Source: DATBFG01 sp036558645 (lineage in GTDB: Bacteria > Acidobacteriota > Terriglobia > Terriglobales > Acidobacteriaceae). From it: DNA of 59,775 nucleotides. A program made the translations under genes and the position numbers. The notes under the pieces were generated by a model that did not search any database, had not been told where the DNA came from, and saw only the letters and a list, made by a program, of their open reading frames with translations. The stretch is taken from the NCBI GenBank assembly GCA_036558645.1, contig DATBFG010000022.1, positions 1 through 59,775 on the forward strand. Reading direction: 5' to 3'. Below are positions 1 through 8,115 of the stretch, in pieces (the stretch's first letter is position 1; each line of letters starts with the position of its first letter).

Positions 1-738
1 CGGGCGGAAGGCCGGTTTGAACTCGGCAAGGCGGGTCAGGTAGACAAACTGGAATTCAGTCAGATGTTTCGTTTTAATGCGTCGTATTGGTACGTTGTGA
101 TTCTATGTTTCACTTTTTACTCAGCCATCTTCCCTTTCCGAACGTTCGCGATTGACTTCTTTACCAACCGTATTCTCGCGGCACAAGGCGGGGTTTCGGC
201 GAGGGACGCCTTCAAGATCCTTGCTCATGAACAGGCAGGCTTTTTCAATAGCCTGCTACCCCTTTCAGCCATGATTGCAACTCCGCTCTTCGGTTTGTTG
301 GTCGACCGTGTCGGAAAGAGAGCCCTCTTCATGATGGCGGGATCCATCCTGCTGATGCCGGTCTACTTGATGATGGCGTATACGTCAACTTCACTTTGGG
401 TGCCGGTAACCATGATGGGGATTTCGTTTTCTCTGATTCCGGCGGTTATGTGGCCTTCCGTGGCTTACATTGTGGATGAATCAAGGCTCGGAACCGCCTA
501 TGCCCTGATGACGCTGATCCAGCAGATTGGGTTCTTCCTTTTAAACCTGTTGATAGGAAAAGCGAACGACTACTCCGGTGCAGGCCTGCAAAATGTCGGA
601 GGCTACGCCCTTGGTATGTGGATTTTCTCCATCCTGGGCTTCGTTGGGCTGGCTTTTTCCATTTTATTGCGTCTTCGAGAAACCGGACCGAACGGCCATG
701 GACTGGAGACGATTACTACGGCTTCCCAGGCAGCATGA
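1..738 (+). CDS. MFS transporter, C-terminal part (cut by window start)
   Basis: The frame is open from base 1, so this is the 3' end of a longer gene; 245 residues are readable. They contain about six hydrophobic segments, beginning around YWYVVILCFTFYSAIFP, which fits the second half of a 12-helix major facilitator. The loop GLLVDRVGKR matches the MFS motif A (GxLaDrxGrk) that recurs between helices 8 and 9 in this family. Membrane localisation is therefore clear, but the substrate cannot be told from this half. An internal ATG at 64 is available, but the upstream codons read smoothly as protein and there is no Shine-Dalgarno before it, so I treat the gene as entering from the left. Confidence 0.85.
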   Translation, partial: RAEGRFELGKAGQVDKLEFSQMFRFNASYWYVVILCFTFYSAIFPFRTFAIDFFTNRILAAQGGVSARDAFKILAHEQAGFFNSLLPLSAMIATPLFGLLVDRVGKRALFMMAGSILLMPVYLMMAYTSTSLWVPVTMMGISFSLIPAVMWPSVAYIVDESRLGTAYALMTLIQQIGFFLLNLLIGKANDYSGAGLQNVGGYALGMWIFSILGFVGLAFSILLRLRETGPNGHGLETITTASQAA

Positions 739-980
739 TCCCGGGTCACTTTCGGGACGGGAGGGCTCAATCTGGGCAGATGGTGGGTAGGGGGACCGCC
801 TTGACGCCATTTGGCCCCTGCCAGTAGGTTACAGAGGTAATCCTTTAGGGGTGCGACGCTCGTTTGGTGCAGAAACGATTGTTTCTTGATGGTTCTGGCA
901 AGAACGTCGGCATACCCGCAAGCAGTACAACGAAAAGGCATTTACGCCGCATCACACTGATAGCGGCCGGAAAAGGCAAC

Positions 981-1583
981 TTGACGGACGCGAGAAAACC
1001 CAGCGAAGCCAAGCTCACAGAAGCCGAGGCTATTGAACGTGCAAAGCAGGGAGACGCAGAAGCCTTTGAGTTTCTCTACAACCTGCACAAGCGACGGGTT
1101 TATTCGCTATGCTTGCGAATGACCACGAATACAGCGGAGGCTGAGGATCTCACTCAAGAAGCGTTCTTGCAGTTATTCCGCAAGATTGGGACGTTTCGAG
1201 GTGAGTCAGCATTCTCCACGTGGTTGCATCGCATGGCGGTCAATGTAGTCCTGATGCGGTTGCGAAAAAAGGGACTACCGATTGTGCCGCTCGAAGACAC
1301 GATCGAAACAGAAGAAGAGACTCCAAAGAAAGAACTGGGGGCAGAGGATATTTCACTAGCCGGCTCAATTGATCGCTTGCAACTACAGCGCTCAATTGAT
1401 GCTTTACCGCCGGGATACCGTTCGATATTCGTGCTGCACGATATCGAAGGTTACGAGCATAACGAGATTGCCGACATGGTTGGATGTTCGATCGGCAACA
1501 GCAAGTCGCAATTACATAAAGCACGAATGAAGCTAAGGGAGCTCCTGAAAACGAGCAGAGCCGAAAAGGCCGGAAAGCCGTAA
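981..1583 (+). CDS. ECF-type RNA polymerase sigma factor
   Basis: A 200-residue sigma-70 family factor with only regions 2 and 4. Region 2 includes the AEAEDLTQEAFLQLFRKI core-binding helix and the STWLHRMAVNVVLMRLRKK segment; region 4 includes LPPGYRSIFVLHDIEGY followed by a helix-turn-helix and KARMKLRELL. The frame is open back to ATG 864, but I prefer TTG 981: GGAAAAGG lies just upstream and the protein then starts close to the usual ECF N-terminus, whereas the 39 extra residues look non-homologous. The anti-sigma gene follows 36 bases later. It presumably directs transcription of this operon or an envelope regulon; target promoters are not identifiable here. Confidence 0.9.
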   Translation: MTDARKPSEAKLTEAEAIERAKQGDAEAFEFLYNLHKRRVYSLCLRMTTNTAEAEDLTQEAFLQLFRKIGTFRGESAFSTWLHRMAVNVVLMRLRKKGLPIVPLEDTIETEEETPKKELGAEDISLAGSIDRLQLQRSIDALPPGYRSIFVLHDIEGYEHNEIADMVGCSIGNSKSQLHKARMKLRELLKTSRAEKAGKP

Positions 1584-1619
1584 GGAGCCAGAGACAGAGA
1601 TATCGGGGAGAGAGGCATC

Positions 1620-2450
1620 ATGACCTGTGCAGAGTTTCAGCGAGTTCTGCCAGACGGGATTGACGAGGGTTGGAGCACGCAGCAGAAGTCCCATTTGGGT
1701 AGCTGCCCTGCCTGTTCCAGCCTGGTAGAAGATCTGAACGCCATTTCAAGAGAAGCTCGTCTTTTGCGAGCTTGCGCAGAACCCAGTCCGCGGGTATGGG
1801 ATTCCATTGCGGACGCCATCCGGGAGATCGAATCGGAATTGGAGTTAGTGGCCGCCGAGGCGCGAGCGCTACAGGCAAGCGAGGAACCTAGCCCACGGGT
1901 GTGGAATGCCATTTCGGGTGCTATCCAGGAAATGGATTCGGAGTTGGAGTTGATTGCCACTGAAGCGCGCACCCTGCAGGCGAGCGACGACCCTAGTGTA
2001 CGGGTGTGGAATTCGTTGGAGATCGCTCTGAGGAAAGAGGGGCTGATTCTTCAGCCCCAACGCGAGCACTCGGTAATTCCATTTTTGAAACGTTGGCGTT
2101 GGGCATGGATGGTCCCCGTGACTGCCGCAGTGCTGATTGCGGTCGGGTTCCTGAACAGGCCGCAGCCTTCAGTTCGCGTAGCCGAGGTGACCCCACCCAA
2201 GCCTCCCGCAGCGGTCCAGCCGCTTTCTTCACCGGAGGATCAGCAGGTGCTGGAAGCCGTCTCCAGACGTGCGCCGGCATTGCGGGCAACATACGAGGAC
2301 AACCTGAGGAGCGTCAACGCGTATATTCAGGATGCAGAAGAATCCGTCAAGAGCAATCCCAATGACGAACAGGCCGAGCAGTACTTGATGGATGCATACG
2401 AACAAAGAGCGATGGTCTACGAAATGGCCCTGGATCGTGCTCTGCCATAA
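1620..2450 (+). CDS. Anti-sigma factor with zinc-finger motif and tandem repeat linker
   Basis: 276 residues. The N-terminus carries the ZAS-type zinc motif HxxxCxxC (H25, C29, C32), typical of cytoplasmic anti-sigma domains that sequester ECF factors. One membrane helix lies at about residues 151-167 (WAWMVPVTAAVLIAVGFL), followed by a Pro-rich stretch and a helical, presumably periplasmic C-terminal domain. Between finger and helix sit three tandem copies of a roughly 36-residue unit with the core PSxRVWxxI and SELELxAxEAR (residues about 44-141). I know no anti-sigma family with such a repeat. Position directly after the sigma gene supports a cognate pair. A GAGAGG lies before the ATG. Confidence 0.85.
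   Translation: MTCAEFQRVLPDGIDEGWSTQQKSHLGSCPACSSLVEDLNAISREARLLRACAEPSPRVWDSIADAIREIESELELVAAEARALQASEEPSPRVWNAISGAIQEMDSELELIATEARTLQASDDPSVRVWNSLEIALRKEGLILQPQREHSVIPFLKRWRWAWMVPVTAAVLIAVGFLNRPQPSVRVAEVTPPKPPAAVQPLSSPEDQQVLEAVSRRAPALRATYEDNLRSVNAYIQDAEESVKSNPNDEQAEQYLMDAYEQRAMVYEMALDRALP
1752..2042 (+). repeat. Three in-frame tandem repeats inside the anti-sigma gene
   Basis: Three consecutive units of about 108 bases encode near-identical peptides: each has an alanine-rich lead (RxLxA), then PSPRVW or PSVRVW, then an acidic helix SELELVA / SELELIA. The third unit is truncated at its end. Nucleotide identity between units is visibly high (for example the recurring cgggtatggga / cgggtgtggaa words), which points to recent duplication. 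Confidence 0.8.
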
Positions 2451-2502
2451 TAGGGAGGAAAGACCGGAACTTCCGGCGAGCCTCAGAGGACGAAGGACGA
2501 AT

Positions 2503-3357
2503 ATGCAGCGGGGGACTCAGCTTTATGCGGGCGTAGCATTATTCGCTCTATTAGTCACAGCATCCCTGGTGAAGGCCGAAACCAGGAAGGAATTCCGGTT
2601 TAGCGTTGGTCCGAGACCTAGCCTCTCCATCATCAATCAGTATGGTCCCATCTCAGCGAAGCCCTCGACCGGCAATGAAATCGTTGTCGTTGCAGTTCTA
2701 AAGTCCGACAAGGTCGAAATCGACCAAAGCAAGAACGGCAACCGTATTGACCTGGTTTCTCACCTACTGCCTGGGGCAAATATCGACAACGCCCGGGTGG
2801 AATATCAGGTAACGGCTCCGGCTGGCACCAGCCTCACACTCCATACAACCACTGGGGATATTCAAGTTGAAAAGGTGCATGGTGACCTTGCGCTCGAAGG
2901 CGCGTCGGCTAACGTCGATGTGCGTGACGTCGCGAATTGTCATGTCCACGTGAATACATTGAATGGGCCGATCACGCTGACCAACGTCAGCGATGGACAC
3001 ATCGAGCTCACATCCGTGAGCGGCAACATTACTTTGCGCAAGGTTGATGGTCCGCTAGTGAGAGTGAACTCATCCAGCGGATCAATCCGATATGACGGTG
3101 ATTTTGCTTTTGGAGGGGAGTATTCCCTGACAAGCCATACTGGCGACATCGAGGCTACAGCCCCCAGCTACGCCTCCATCGATGTAACGGCACGTTCGGT
3201 CAAGGGTCAAGTTGACAACGAATTCCCTTTGCAGCCGAAGACCCATTCGGCTTTTTCTATGGATACCGTGCGTAACCTTGTTGGTACTGCCGGTAAGGCA
3301 GCATCCTCGGTTAAGTTGCTTTCCTTCAGTGGTAAAATTCACCTCAAGAAACGCTGA
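2503..3357 (+). CDS. Secreted DUF4097-type beta-helix protein
   Basis: 284 residues starting at ATG 2503, preceded by a GAAGGA Shine-Dalgarno about six bases away; the longer open frame back to 2392 overlaps the anti-sigma gene and is rejected. The N-terminus (VALFALLVTASLVKA) is a signal peptide, so the protein is exported. The rest shows repeating short strands with G-DI, V-G-ITL and S-SGSI patterns (TTGDIQVEKVHGDL, VSGNITLRKVDGP, SSGSIRYDGD, HTGDIEATAPS) characteristic of the DUF4097 / putative adhesin fold. This family commonly sits beside sigma / anti-sigma genes, as here. Molecular function is unknown; a cell-envelope role is inference from the context. Confidence 0.8.
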   Translation: MQRGTQLYAGVALFALLVTASLVKAETRKEFRFSVGPRPSLSIINQYGPISAKPSTGNEIVVVAVLKSDKVEIDQSKNGNRIDLVSHLLPGANIDNARVEYQVTAPAGTSLTLHTTTGDIQVEKVHGDLALEGASANVDVRDVANCHVHVNTLNGPITLTNVSDGHIELTSVSGNITLRKVDGPLVRVNSSSGSIRYDGDFAFGGEYSLTSHTGDIEATAPSYASIDVTARSVKGQVDNEFPLQPKTHSAFSMDTVRNLVGTAGKAASSVKLLSFSGKIHLKKR

Positions 3358-3410
3358 AAATTGAGCATGAAAAGCAGGAATGGCGCAGACGCCGTGGTGT
3401 ACCTGTCTTT

Positions 3411-3956
3411 ATGAAAGCTCACGGATCCGAGGTCCGATGCATATTCCTGGTGGGCTTCATGGGTGCTGGAAAGACCAGCGTGGGACGCGCCTTAGGCGCC
3501 CGACTAGCGTGGCCGTTTGAGGATCTGGATGACCGGATAAGGTCGCGCGAAGGACGTAGCATTGAGGAAATTTTTCGAGTTTCGGGAGAGCAGGAGTTTC
3601 GTCGCGCCGAACACCAAGCCCTGCACGAGATTGTCGCCAGCCGCGAGGTGATTCCCAGAATTGTCGGATTAGGTGGTGGAGCATTTGTACAGCCGGCGAA
3701 TGCGTCAATGATTCAACAGTTAAAAGCGATTACGGTTTTTCTGGATGCATCCGTCGATGAGCTTTGGCGGCGTTGTCAGAATGACCGGATTCGGCGTCCA
3801 TTGCAAAAAGATGAGCAACAGTTTCGGTCTCTTTACAACCAACGACGGCCCAAATACATGATGGCCACTTATCGCGTTGAAACAACCGACAAAACCATCG
3901 ATCAGGTGGCTGAGGAAGTGGCAGTGGAGCTTGGGTTGAACGGCAAAAAGGAGTAG
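3411..3956 (+). CDS. aroK: Shikimate kinase
   Basis: Phosphorylates shikimate at O-3 using ATP, the fifth step of chorismate synthesis, in the cytoplasm. The 181-residue length is usual. The P-loop GFMGAGKTSVG lies at residues 15-25; the FEDLDDRI segment holds the Asp residues binding Mg and shikimate, and VGLGGGAFV is the family's Gly-rich shikimate-binding loop. A lid-like segment with NDRIRRPLQ and a final YxxxAxxxVET-type motif (YRVETTDKTIDQV) also match. It lies in a run of + strand genes with gaps under 60 bases and is not next to other aro genes, so co-transcription with the sigma operon is possible but functionally unexplained. Confidence 0.93.
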   Translation: MKAHGSEVRCIFLVGFMGAGKTSVGRALGARLAWPFEDLDDRIRSREGRSIEEIFRVSGEQEFRRAEHQALHEIVASREVIPRIVGLGGGAFVQPANASMIQQLKAITVFLDASVDELWRRCQNDRIRRPLQKDEQQFRSLYNQRRPKYMMATYRVETTDKTIDQVAEEVAVELGLNGKKE

Positions 3957-3960
3957 TCAT

Positions 3961-4707
3961 TTGAGGACAATGAGGGTTGGTATCGCTGCAAGCTGCATTG
4001 TGTTTTTCTTTTCCGTGGCAGGCAGCTTGTGGGCAAAGGACAAAGAAAAAGACTCGCCCGCTCAAGTGGTGGACTCCGGGACATTCTCCGTGCTAGTCCG
4101 TGGCCAAGCTGTGGCAACGGAGACCTTCTCGGTGGAGCAAAAGTCGAGTGGCAGCACTGTCAAGTCCGAGATCAAGGCATCGGGCGGAGCCAGCCAGCGC
4201 TCGGAGCTACAGATGAGTGCGACCGGGGAAATTATCCGCTATGAATGGCACGAACTGAGTCCCGGCAAGGGTCAGCTGGTACTTGTTCCCAACGACCAAT
4301 TCCTGAAGGAAACCACCACCTCAAACCCGGGTGACAAGCCGGCGGAAGTGCCCTTTCTTCTGCCTGCCTCTACCGCCGTTCTCGACAACAACTTCTTCGT
4401 CCACCGCGAGGTCTTGGCCTGGAGATATCTGGCGGGGAACTGCAAGACGAGCGAAGGTAAGATGCAGTGTGCTACCAATTCGGTCGATTTCGGCGCGGTT
4501 GTCCCGCAAGACCACTCCTCCATGAAGGTTTCACTGGAACTGAAGGGAAAAGAAGCCGTTCCGGTGCATGGCGCACAACGGGAACTCATGCGGCTCAATC
4601 TAAAGAGTGAGCTCGGAGACTGGAGCTTGTGGTTGGATGAAGCGGATCATTTCAAGGTGATCCGGATTCTGATCCCGGAGGACGGCACCGAAGTCGTTCG
4701 CGACTAA
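3961..4707 (+). CDS. Exported protein of unknown function
   Basis: 248 residues. I choose TTG 3961 because AAGGAG (3948-3953) is seven bases upstream; ATG 3970 in the same frame would be 16 bases from it. The N-terminus (VGIAASCIVFFFSVAGSLWA) is a signal peptide. The mature part is beta-rich with no membrane helix and begins with a segment GTFSVLVRGQAVATETFSV, resembling secreted proteins that describe themselves through a modified 'extractor' fold, but I do not recognise the family. It starts only four bases after aroK, which suggests translational coupling and a shared transcript. Confidence 0.75.
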   Translation: MRTMRVGIAASCIVFFFSVAGSLWAKDKEKDSPAQVVDSGTFSVLVRGQAVATETFSVEQKSSGSTVKSEIKASGGASQRSELQMSATGEIIRYEWHELSPGKGQLVLVPNDQFLKETTTSNPGDKPAEVPFLLPASTAVLDNNFFVHREVLAWRYLAGNCKTSEGKMQCATNSVDFGAVVPQDHSSMKVSLELKGKEAVPVHGAQRELMRLNLKSELGDWSLWLDEADHFKVIRILIPEDGTEVVRD

Positions 4708-4744
4708 GGGCCGTTTCGCAGCCTCTGCCTGGTCGGGTGCAACA

Positions 4745-5836
4745 GTGCTGTCACTAATCGATACTCGCACATCCCGCGTTCTCTTCACAGTGCTGCTGTT
4801 CGCGCTTGGACTCGGGTTTCTCTACATTGCTCGCCGCACACTCATCGCCTTCCTTTTCGCAATCTTTTTTGCGTACTTGGTAGAGCCTTCGGTCTCGCGG
4901 CTGGAAAAATTAGTCCGCGGCCGTGCGCGCGCCATCGCAATTATTTACCTGCTTCTCCTGATCTTGTTAGGCACGGTCTTCTTTTTTCTTGGACCGCACA
5001 TTGCGAGACAAGGACAGCGCCTGGGACAGTCGATTCCCAGTCTGCTAGACAAAGTCGGCTCCGGACAGATCGCCATAGAAATCGGGCTGCAACATGGCTG
5101 GAGCAACTCGACCATGCAGCGCGTCCACGATTTGTTGGCAGACCATAAAGACGCCATTGCCTACACAGCACAAAGGATCGGAATTCGAGTAGCCGAGGTC
5201 GCGCAACAGGCCTGGTTATTGCTGATCGTCCCAATCCTGGCGATCTTCTTTCTCAGGGATGGCAGGGCCTTCGGGGGGGTGCTCCCGTCGCTGGTCAATA
5301 CTCGCCCGCAGCGAGAACTCCTAGAAGGGGTTCTAGCTGACCTGAACCAAATGCTGGCGCAGTTTATCCGCGCGCAGTTGTCTCTGGCGGGCTTGTCGCT
5401 CCTAGCCTACTGCTCTTTCATGGGCCTGATGCGCGTCCCCTACGCCATGGTATTGGGAACGGCAGGCGGCTTTATGGAGTTCATCCCAGTGGTCGGACCG
5501 CTCGTAGCCGGCCTGCTGATCATGGGTGTGGCCCTATTGATGAGTTATGCGAACTGGCCTTTCCTGCTGATATTTCTGTTGGCATGGAGACTCGTGCAGG
5601 ACTACGTGTTCTCACCGCGGATCATGGGCAAAAGCGTGGAATTGCATCCACTGGCAGCTATCTTTGGAGTTCTTGCCGGCGGAGAGATTGCGGGTGTTCT
5701 GGGGATTTACTTATCGATTCCGGTGATGGCTAGCGTGCGGATTCTCTGGCGACGTTGGCGGTTGTATGCGGAAAAGAGACGCTTCGGCCCTCTGAACGAA
5801 TACTCGTTCAGCCCGGAAGTCTCTCCTCGGATTTAG
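4745..5836 (+). CDS. AI-2E family transporter (first of two)
   Basis: 363 residues with a GTG start. About seven or eight hydrophobic helices in the arrangement of the AI-2E exporter family (PerM, TqsA, YdiK): two N-terminal helices (VLFTVLLFALGLGFLYIARRTLIAFLFAIFFAYLVEP is split by the window of the family motif FAYLVEP), an amphipathic central domain, then the conserved cluster with GFMEFIPVVGPLVAG and the C-terminal LAGGEIAGVLGIYLSIPV. The family includes exporters of autoinducer-2 and Na+/H+ antiporters, so the substrate is open. The paralogue follows 57 bases later, giving a tandem pair. Confidence 0.88.
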   Translation: MLSLIDTRTSRVLFTVLLFALGLGFLYIARRTLIAFLFAIFFAYLVEPSVSRLEKLVRGRARAIAIIYLLLLILLGTVFFFLGPHIARQGQRLGQSIPSLLDKVGSGQIAIEIGLQHGWSNSTMQRVHDLLADHKDAIAYTAQRIGIRVAEVAQQAWLLLIVPILAIFFLRDGRAFGGVLPSLVNTRPQRELLEGVLADLNQMLAQFIRAQLSLAGLSLLAYCSFMGLMRVPYAMVLGTAGGFMEFIPVVGPLVAGLLIMGVALLMSYANWPFLLIFLLAWRLVQDYVFSPRIMGKSVELHPLAAIFGVLAGGEIAGVLGIYLSIPVMASVRILWRRWRLYAEKRRFGPLNEYSFSPEVSPRI

Positions 5837-5893
5837 TTGTTCGGCTTTCCAAGTTTCCGCTTTTTGAGTTTCAGGCCCAAGCAAATCGATTGA

Positions 5894-6913
5894 ATGAGCA
5901 AAGAACACAGATCAGATATCCTGCTGGCCTTTGCCATCGCAATTGGTCTAGCTGCTGCTTATTTCGTGCGCAAACCGCTAGTTCTGATTTACGTCAGCGC
6001 TTTGTTTGCCACCATGATCTCTCCGGTTGTGGACCGAATTCATCAGATCAGTTTAAGGGGGCACCACATCAGGCGTGGCGTCGCGCTGTTGCTGATGGCA
6101 ATAGCCGGGATTTTGGTGGCCGTGGTGTTCGGAATCCTGATCATCCCCCGAATCGCGGAAGATCTGCAACAAATCTCGGTCGATTTGCCTCACCGCATCT
6201 CCGTCTTGATTGAGAAAGCGCGGAACTATCCGCCACTACAAACCATCAGTCCCGCAACACTCGAACAACATGCAGCGACCATTTTCGGGACGACAGTTCG
6301 CGCCTTTCCCGCCATCGCTACGGGAGTTTTAGGCGTTTTTACGTCAATTATTTTGACGGTGTACTTCATCCTCGATGGCAGGAAAGCTTTTCATTGGGCG
6401 ATTTCTTTATTCCCGACGGAGAGCCAGCCCCGCCTTGAGGCGACATTGCGGCGAGCACAAGATCGTATGTGGAAGTGGTTAGCCGGGCAAGCGTTGCTGA
6501 TGGTAATCCTAGGGACGTCCAGCTCCGTTGTCTACGCTCTTTTGGGACTTCGCTATGCCATGGCATTGGGATTAATCACCGGGCTGGCTAATATTGTGCC
6601 GATCGTAGGCCCCGTCACATCTGTCCTCTTAGCTACTGGTATCGCGGCTATCGATTCGTGGACTAAGGCCGCCGGTGTGCTGATCTTCTATGCGATCTAT
6701 CAACAGATCGAGAACGCCTTTTTGACTCCCCACATCATGAAAGAACTGGTCGGCCTCCCGGGTCTGGCAGTAATTATCGCGCTGGCGATCGGCGGGGCAC
6801 TCGCCGGTTTTCTCGGAGCCATGGTCGCTGTACCGTCGGCCGCACTCGTCGCCGCCATCATTGCGGAATACATGGTTCATCCGCCGCCAGCCAAGGCGCG
6901 CGCCATGGATTAA
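5894..6913 (+). CDS. AI-2E family transporter (second of two)
   Basis: 339 residues, ATG start. It has the same family hallmarks as its upstream neighbour: the early FATMISPVVDRIH helix end, the IVPIVGPVTSVL motif in the C-terminal domain, and a final AIGGALAGFLGAMVAVPSAAL helix. Overall similarity to the first copy is low outside these motifs, so the duplication is old or the two were recruited separately. Both are integral inner-membrane proteins; whether they form a hetero-oligomer is not visible from sequence. About 105 bases separate it from asd. Confidence 0.88.
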   Translation: MSKEHRSDILLAFAIAIGLAAAYFVRKPLVLIYVSALFATMISPVVDRIHQISLRGHHIRRGVALLLMAIAGILVAVVFGILIIPRIAEDLQQISVDLPHRISVLIEKARNYPPLQTISPATLEQHAATIFGTTVRAFPAIATGVLGVFTSIILTVYFILDGRKAFHWAISLFPTESQPRLEATLRRAQDRMWKWLAGQALLMVILGTSSSVVYALLGLRYAMALGLITGLANIVPIVGPVTSVLLATGIAAIDSWTKAAGVLIFYAIYQQIENAFLTPHIMKELVGLPGLAVIIALAIGGALAGFLGAMVAVPSAALVAAIIAEYMVHPPPAKARAMD

Positions 6914-7019
6914 TCGAATGTTCGAGTTTCAAGTACGTAAGGTCCTATCAAAGCGGTAACTTGCTCGATCCTACGTAAAAGTTCACGTGCGATACTGATG
7001 TAGAATCCCGAAAAGAGTC

Positions 7020-8072
7020 ATGCCGAAAAAGATCCCTGTAGGAATTCTGGGCGCAACCGGAATTGTCGGCCAGCGCTTTGTTCAAATGCTTGAGCACCAT
7101 CCATGGTTTGAAATTACATGGTTGGCAGCGTCGGACCGTTCCGAAGGTAAACCCTATGCTGAGGCCGCTCGGTGGCGCTTGAAGACCGCTATTCCGGCAC
7201 CGATTGCCGGGACGATCCTTTCGCCCGCTGTTCCCGATGACGCTCCGAAGGTTGTCTTTGCAGCCCTCGATTCGTCGGTCGCCGCGGAACTGGAACCCCG
7301 CTTTGCGGAAGCTGGTTGCGCTGTGGTCACGAATTCCAGCGCCCTTCGCATGAAGTCCGACGTGCCGCTGGTGATTCCCGAGGTTAACGGAGACCACATC
7401 GCGTTATTGGAGTGCCAGTCGTGGCGACGAAGGAACGGTGGATTTGTTGTCACGAATCCTAATTGTTCGGCGATCGGGCTAGTGATGGCGCTCTGCCCGT
7501 TACAGCAGCATTTCGGAATCGAGACGGTCGTCGCGGTGACAATGCAGGCTGTCAGCGGCGCCGGCTACCCGGGCGTGGCATCGCTCGATATTCTCGGTAA
7601 CGTCATCCCCTACATAGCGAAAGAAGAAGAGAAGATGGAGGAGGAGACACTCAAGCTCTTGGGAAAACTGGCGGGGTCCACGATTGAACCTGCAAAGTTT
7701 GGAATGAGTGCCCATTGCAACCGTGTCGCAGTGGAGGATGGCCACACCGAAAGCGTATCGATAAAACTTAGGAAGAGAGTTTCCCAGCAGGAGATCATTT
7801 CTGCCTGGGATGCTTTCCGGGCCGAGCCGCAGACGCTTCAACTGCCCAGCGCACCGGAGCAACCCGTTCAATATGCAAGCAATGTCGATCGGCCGCAGCC
7901 CCGTTTTGATGTCGATGCCGGCTCGGGAATGACGACGACCGTCGGACGATTGCGACCCTGCAGTGTCCTTGATTGGAAGTTCACGGTCCTCTCGCACAAC
8001 ACCATCCGCGGAGCTGCGGGAGCGGCGCTGTTGAATGCGGAGCTTCTGAAGGTAAAGGGATACATCCAGTGA
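7020..8072 (+). CDS. asd: Aspartate-semialdehyde dehydrogenase
   Basis: Reduces L-aspartyl-4-phosphate to aspartate semialdehyde with NADPH, the branch step to lysine, threonine and methionine. 350 residues. The N-terminal GILGATGIVGQRFVQ is the nucleotide-binding motif; catalytic Cys149 sits in TNPNCSAIG and the base His242 in VEDGHTES. The sequence is of the archaeal/fungal ASADH subfamily rather than the E. coli type, judged from the LEHHPWFEITWLAASDRS start and the EEKMEEET insertion. It is the first gene of a lysine cluster asd-lysC-dapB-dapA-dapD. A TAGAAT hexamer ends 13 bases before the ATG and might be its -10 element. Confidence 0.93.
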   Translation: MPKKIPVGILGATGIVGQRFVQMLEHHPWFEITWLAASDRSEGKPYAEAARWRLKTAIPAPIAGTILSPAVPDDAPKVVFAALDSSVAAELEPRFAEAGCAVVTNSSALRMKSDVPLVIPEVNGDHIALLECQSWRRRNGGFVVTNPNCSAIGLVMALCPLQQHFGIETVVAVTMQAVSGAGYPGVASLDILGNVIPYIAKEEEKMEEETLKLLGKLAGSTIEPAKFGMSAHCNRVAVEDGHTESVSIKLRKRVSQQEIISAWDAFRAEPQTLQLPSAPEQPVQYASNVDRPQPRFDVDAGSGMTTTVGRLRPCSVLDWKFTVLSHNTIRGAAGAALLNAELLKVKGYIQ

Positions 8073-8115
8073 GAACGACGGAAGCACGCCATCGAAAAGC
8101 AAGGGATCTTTCCGA

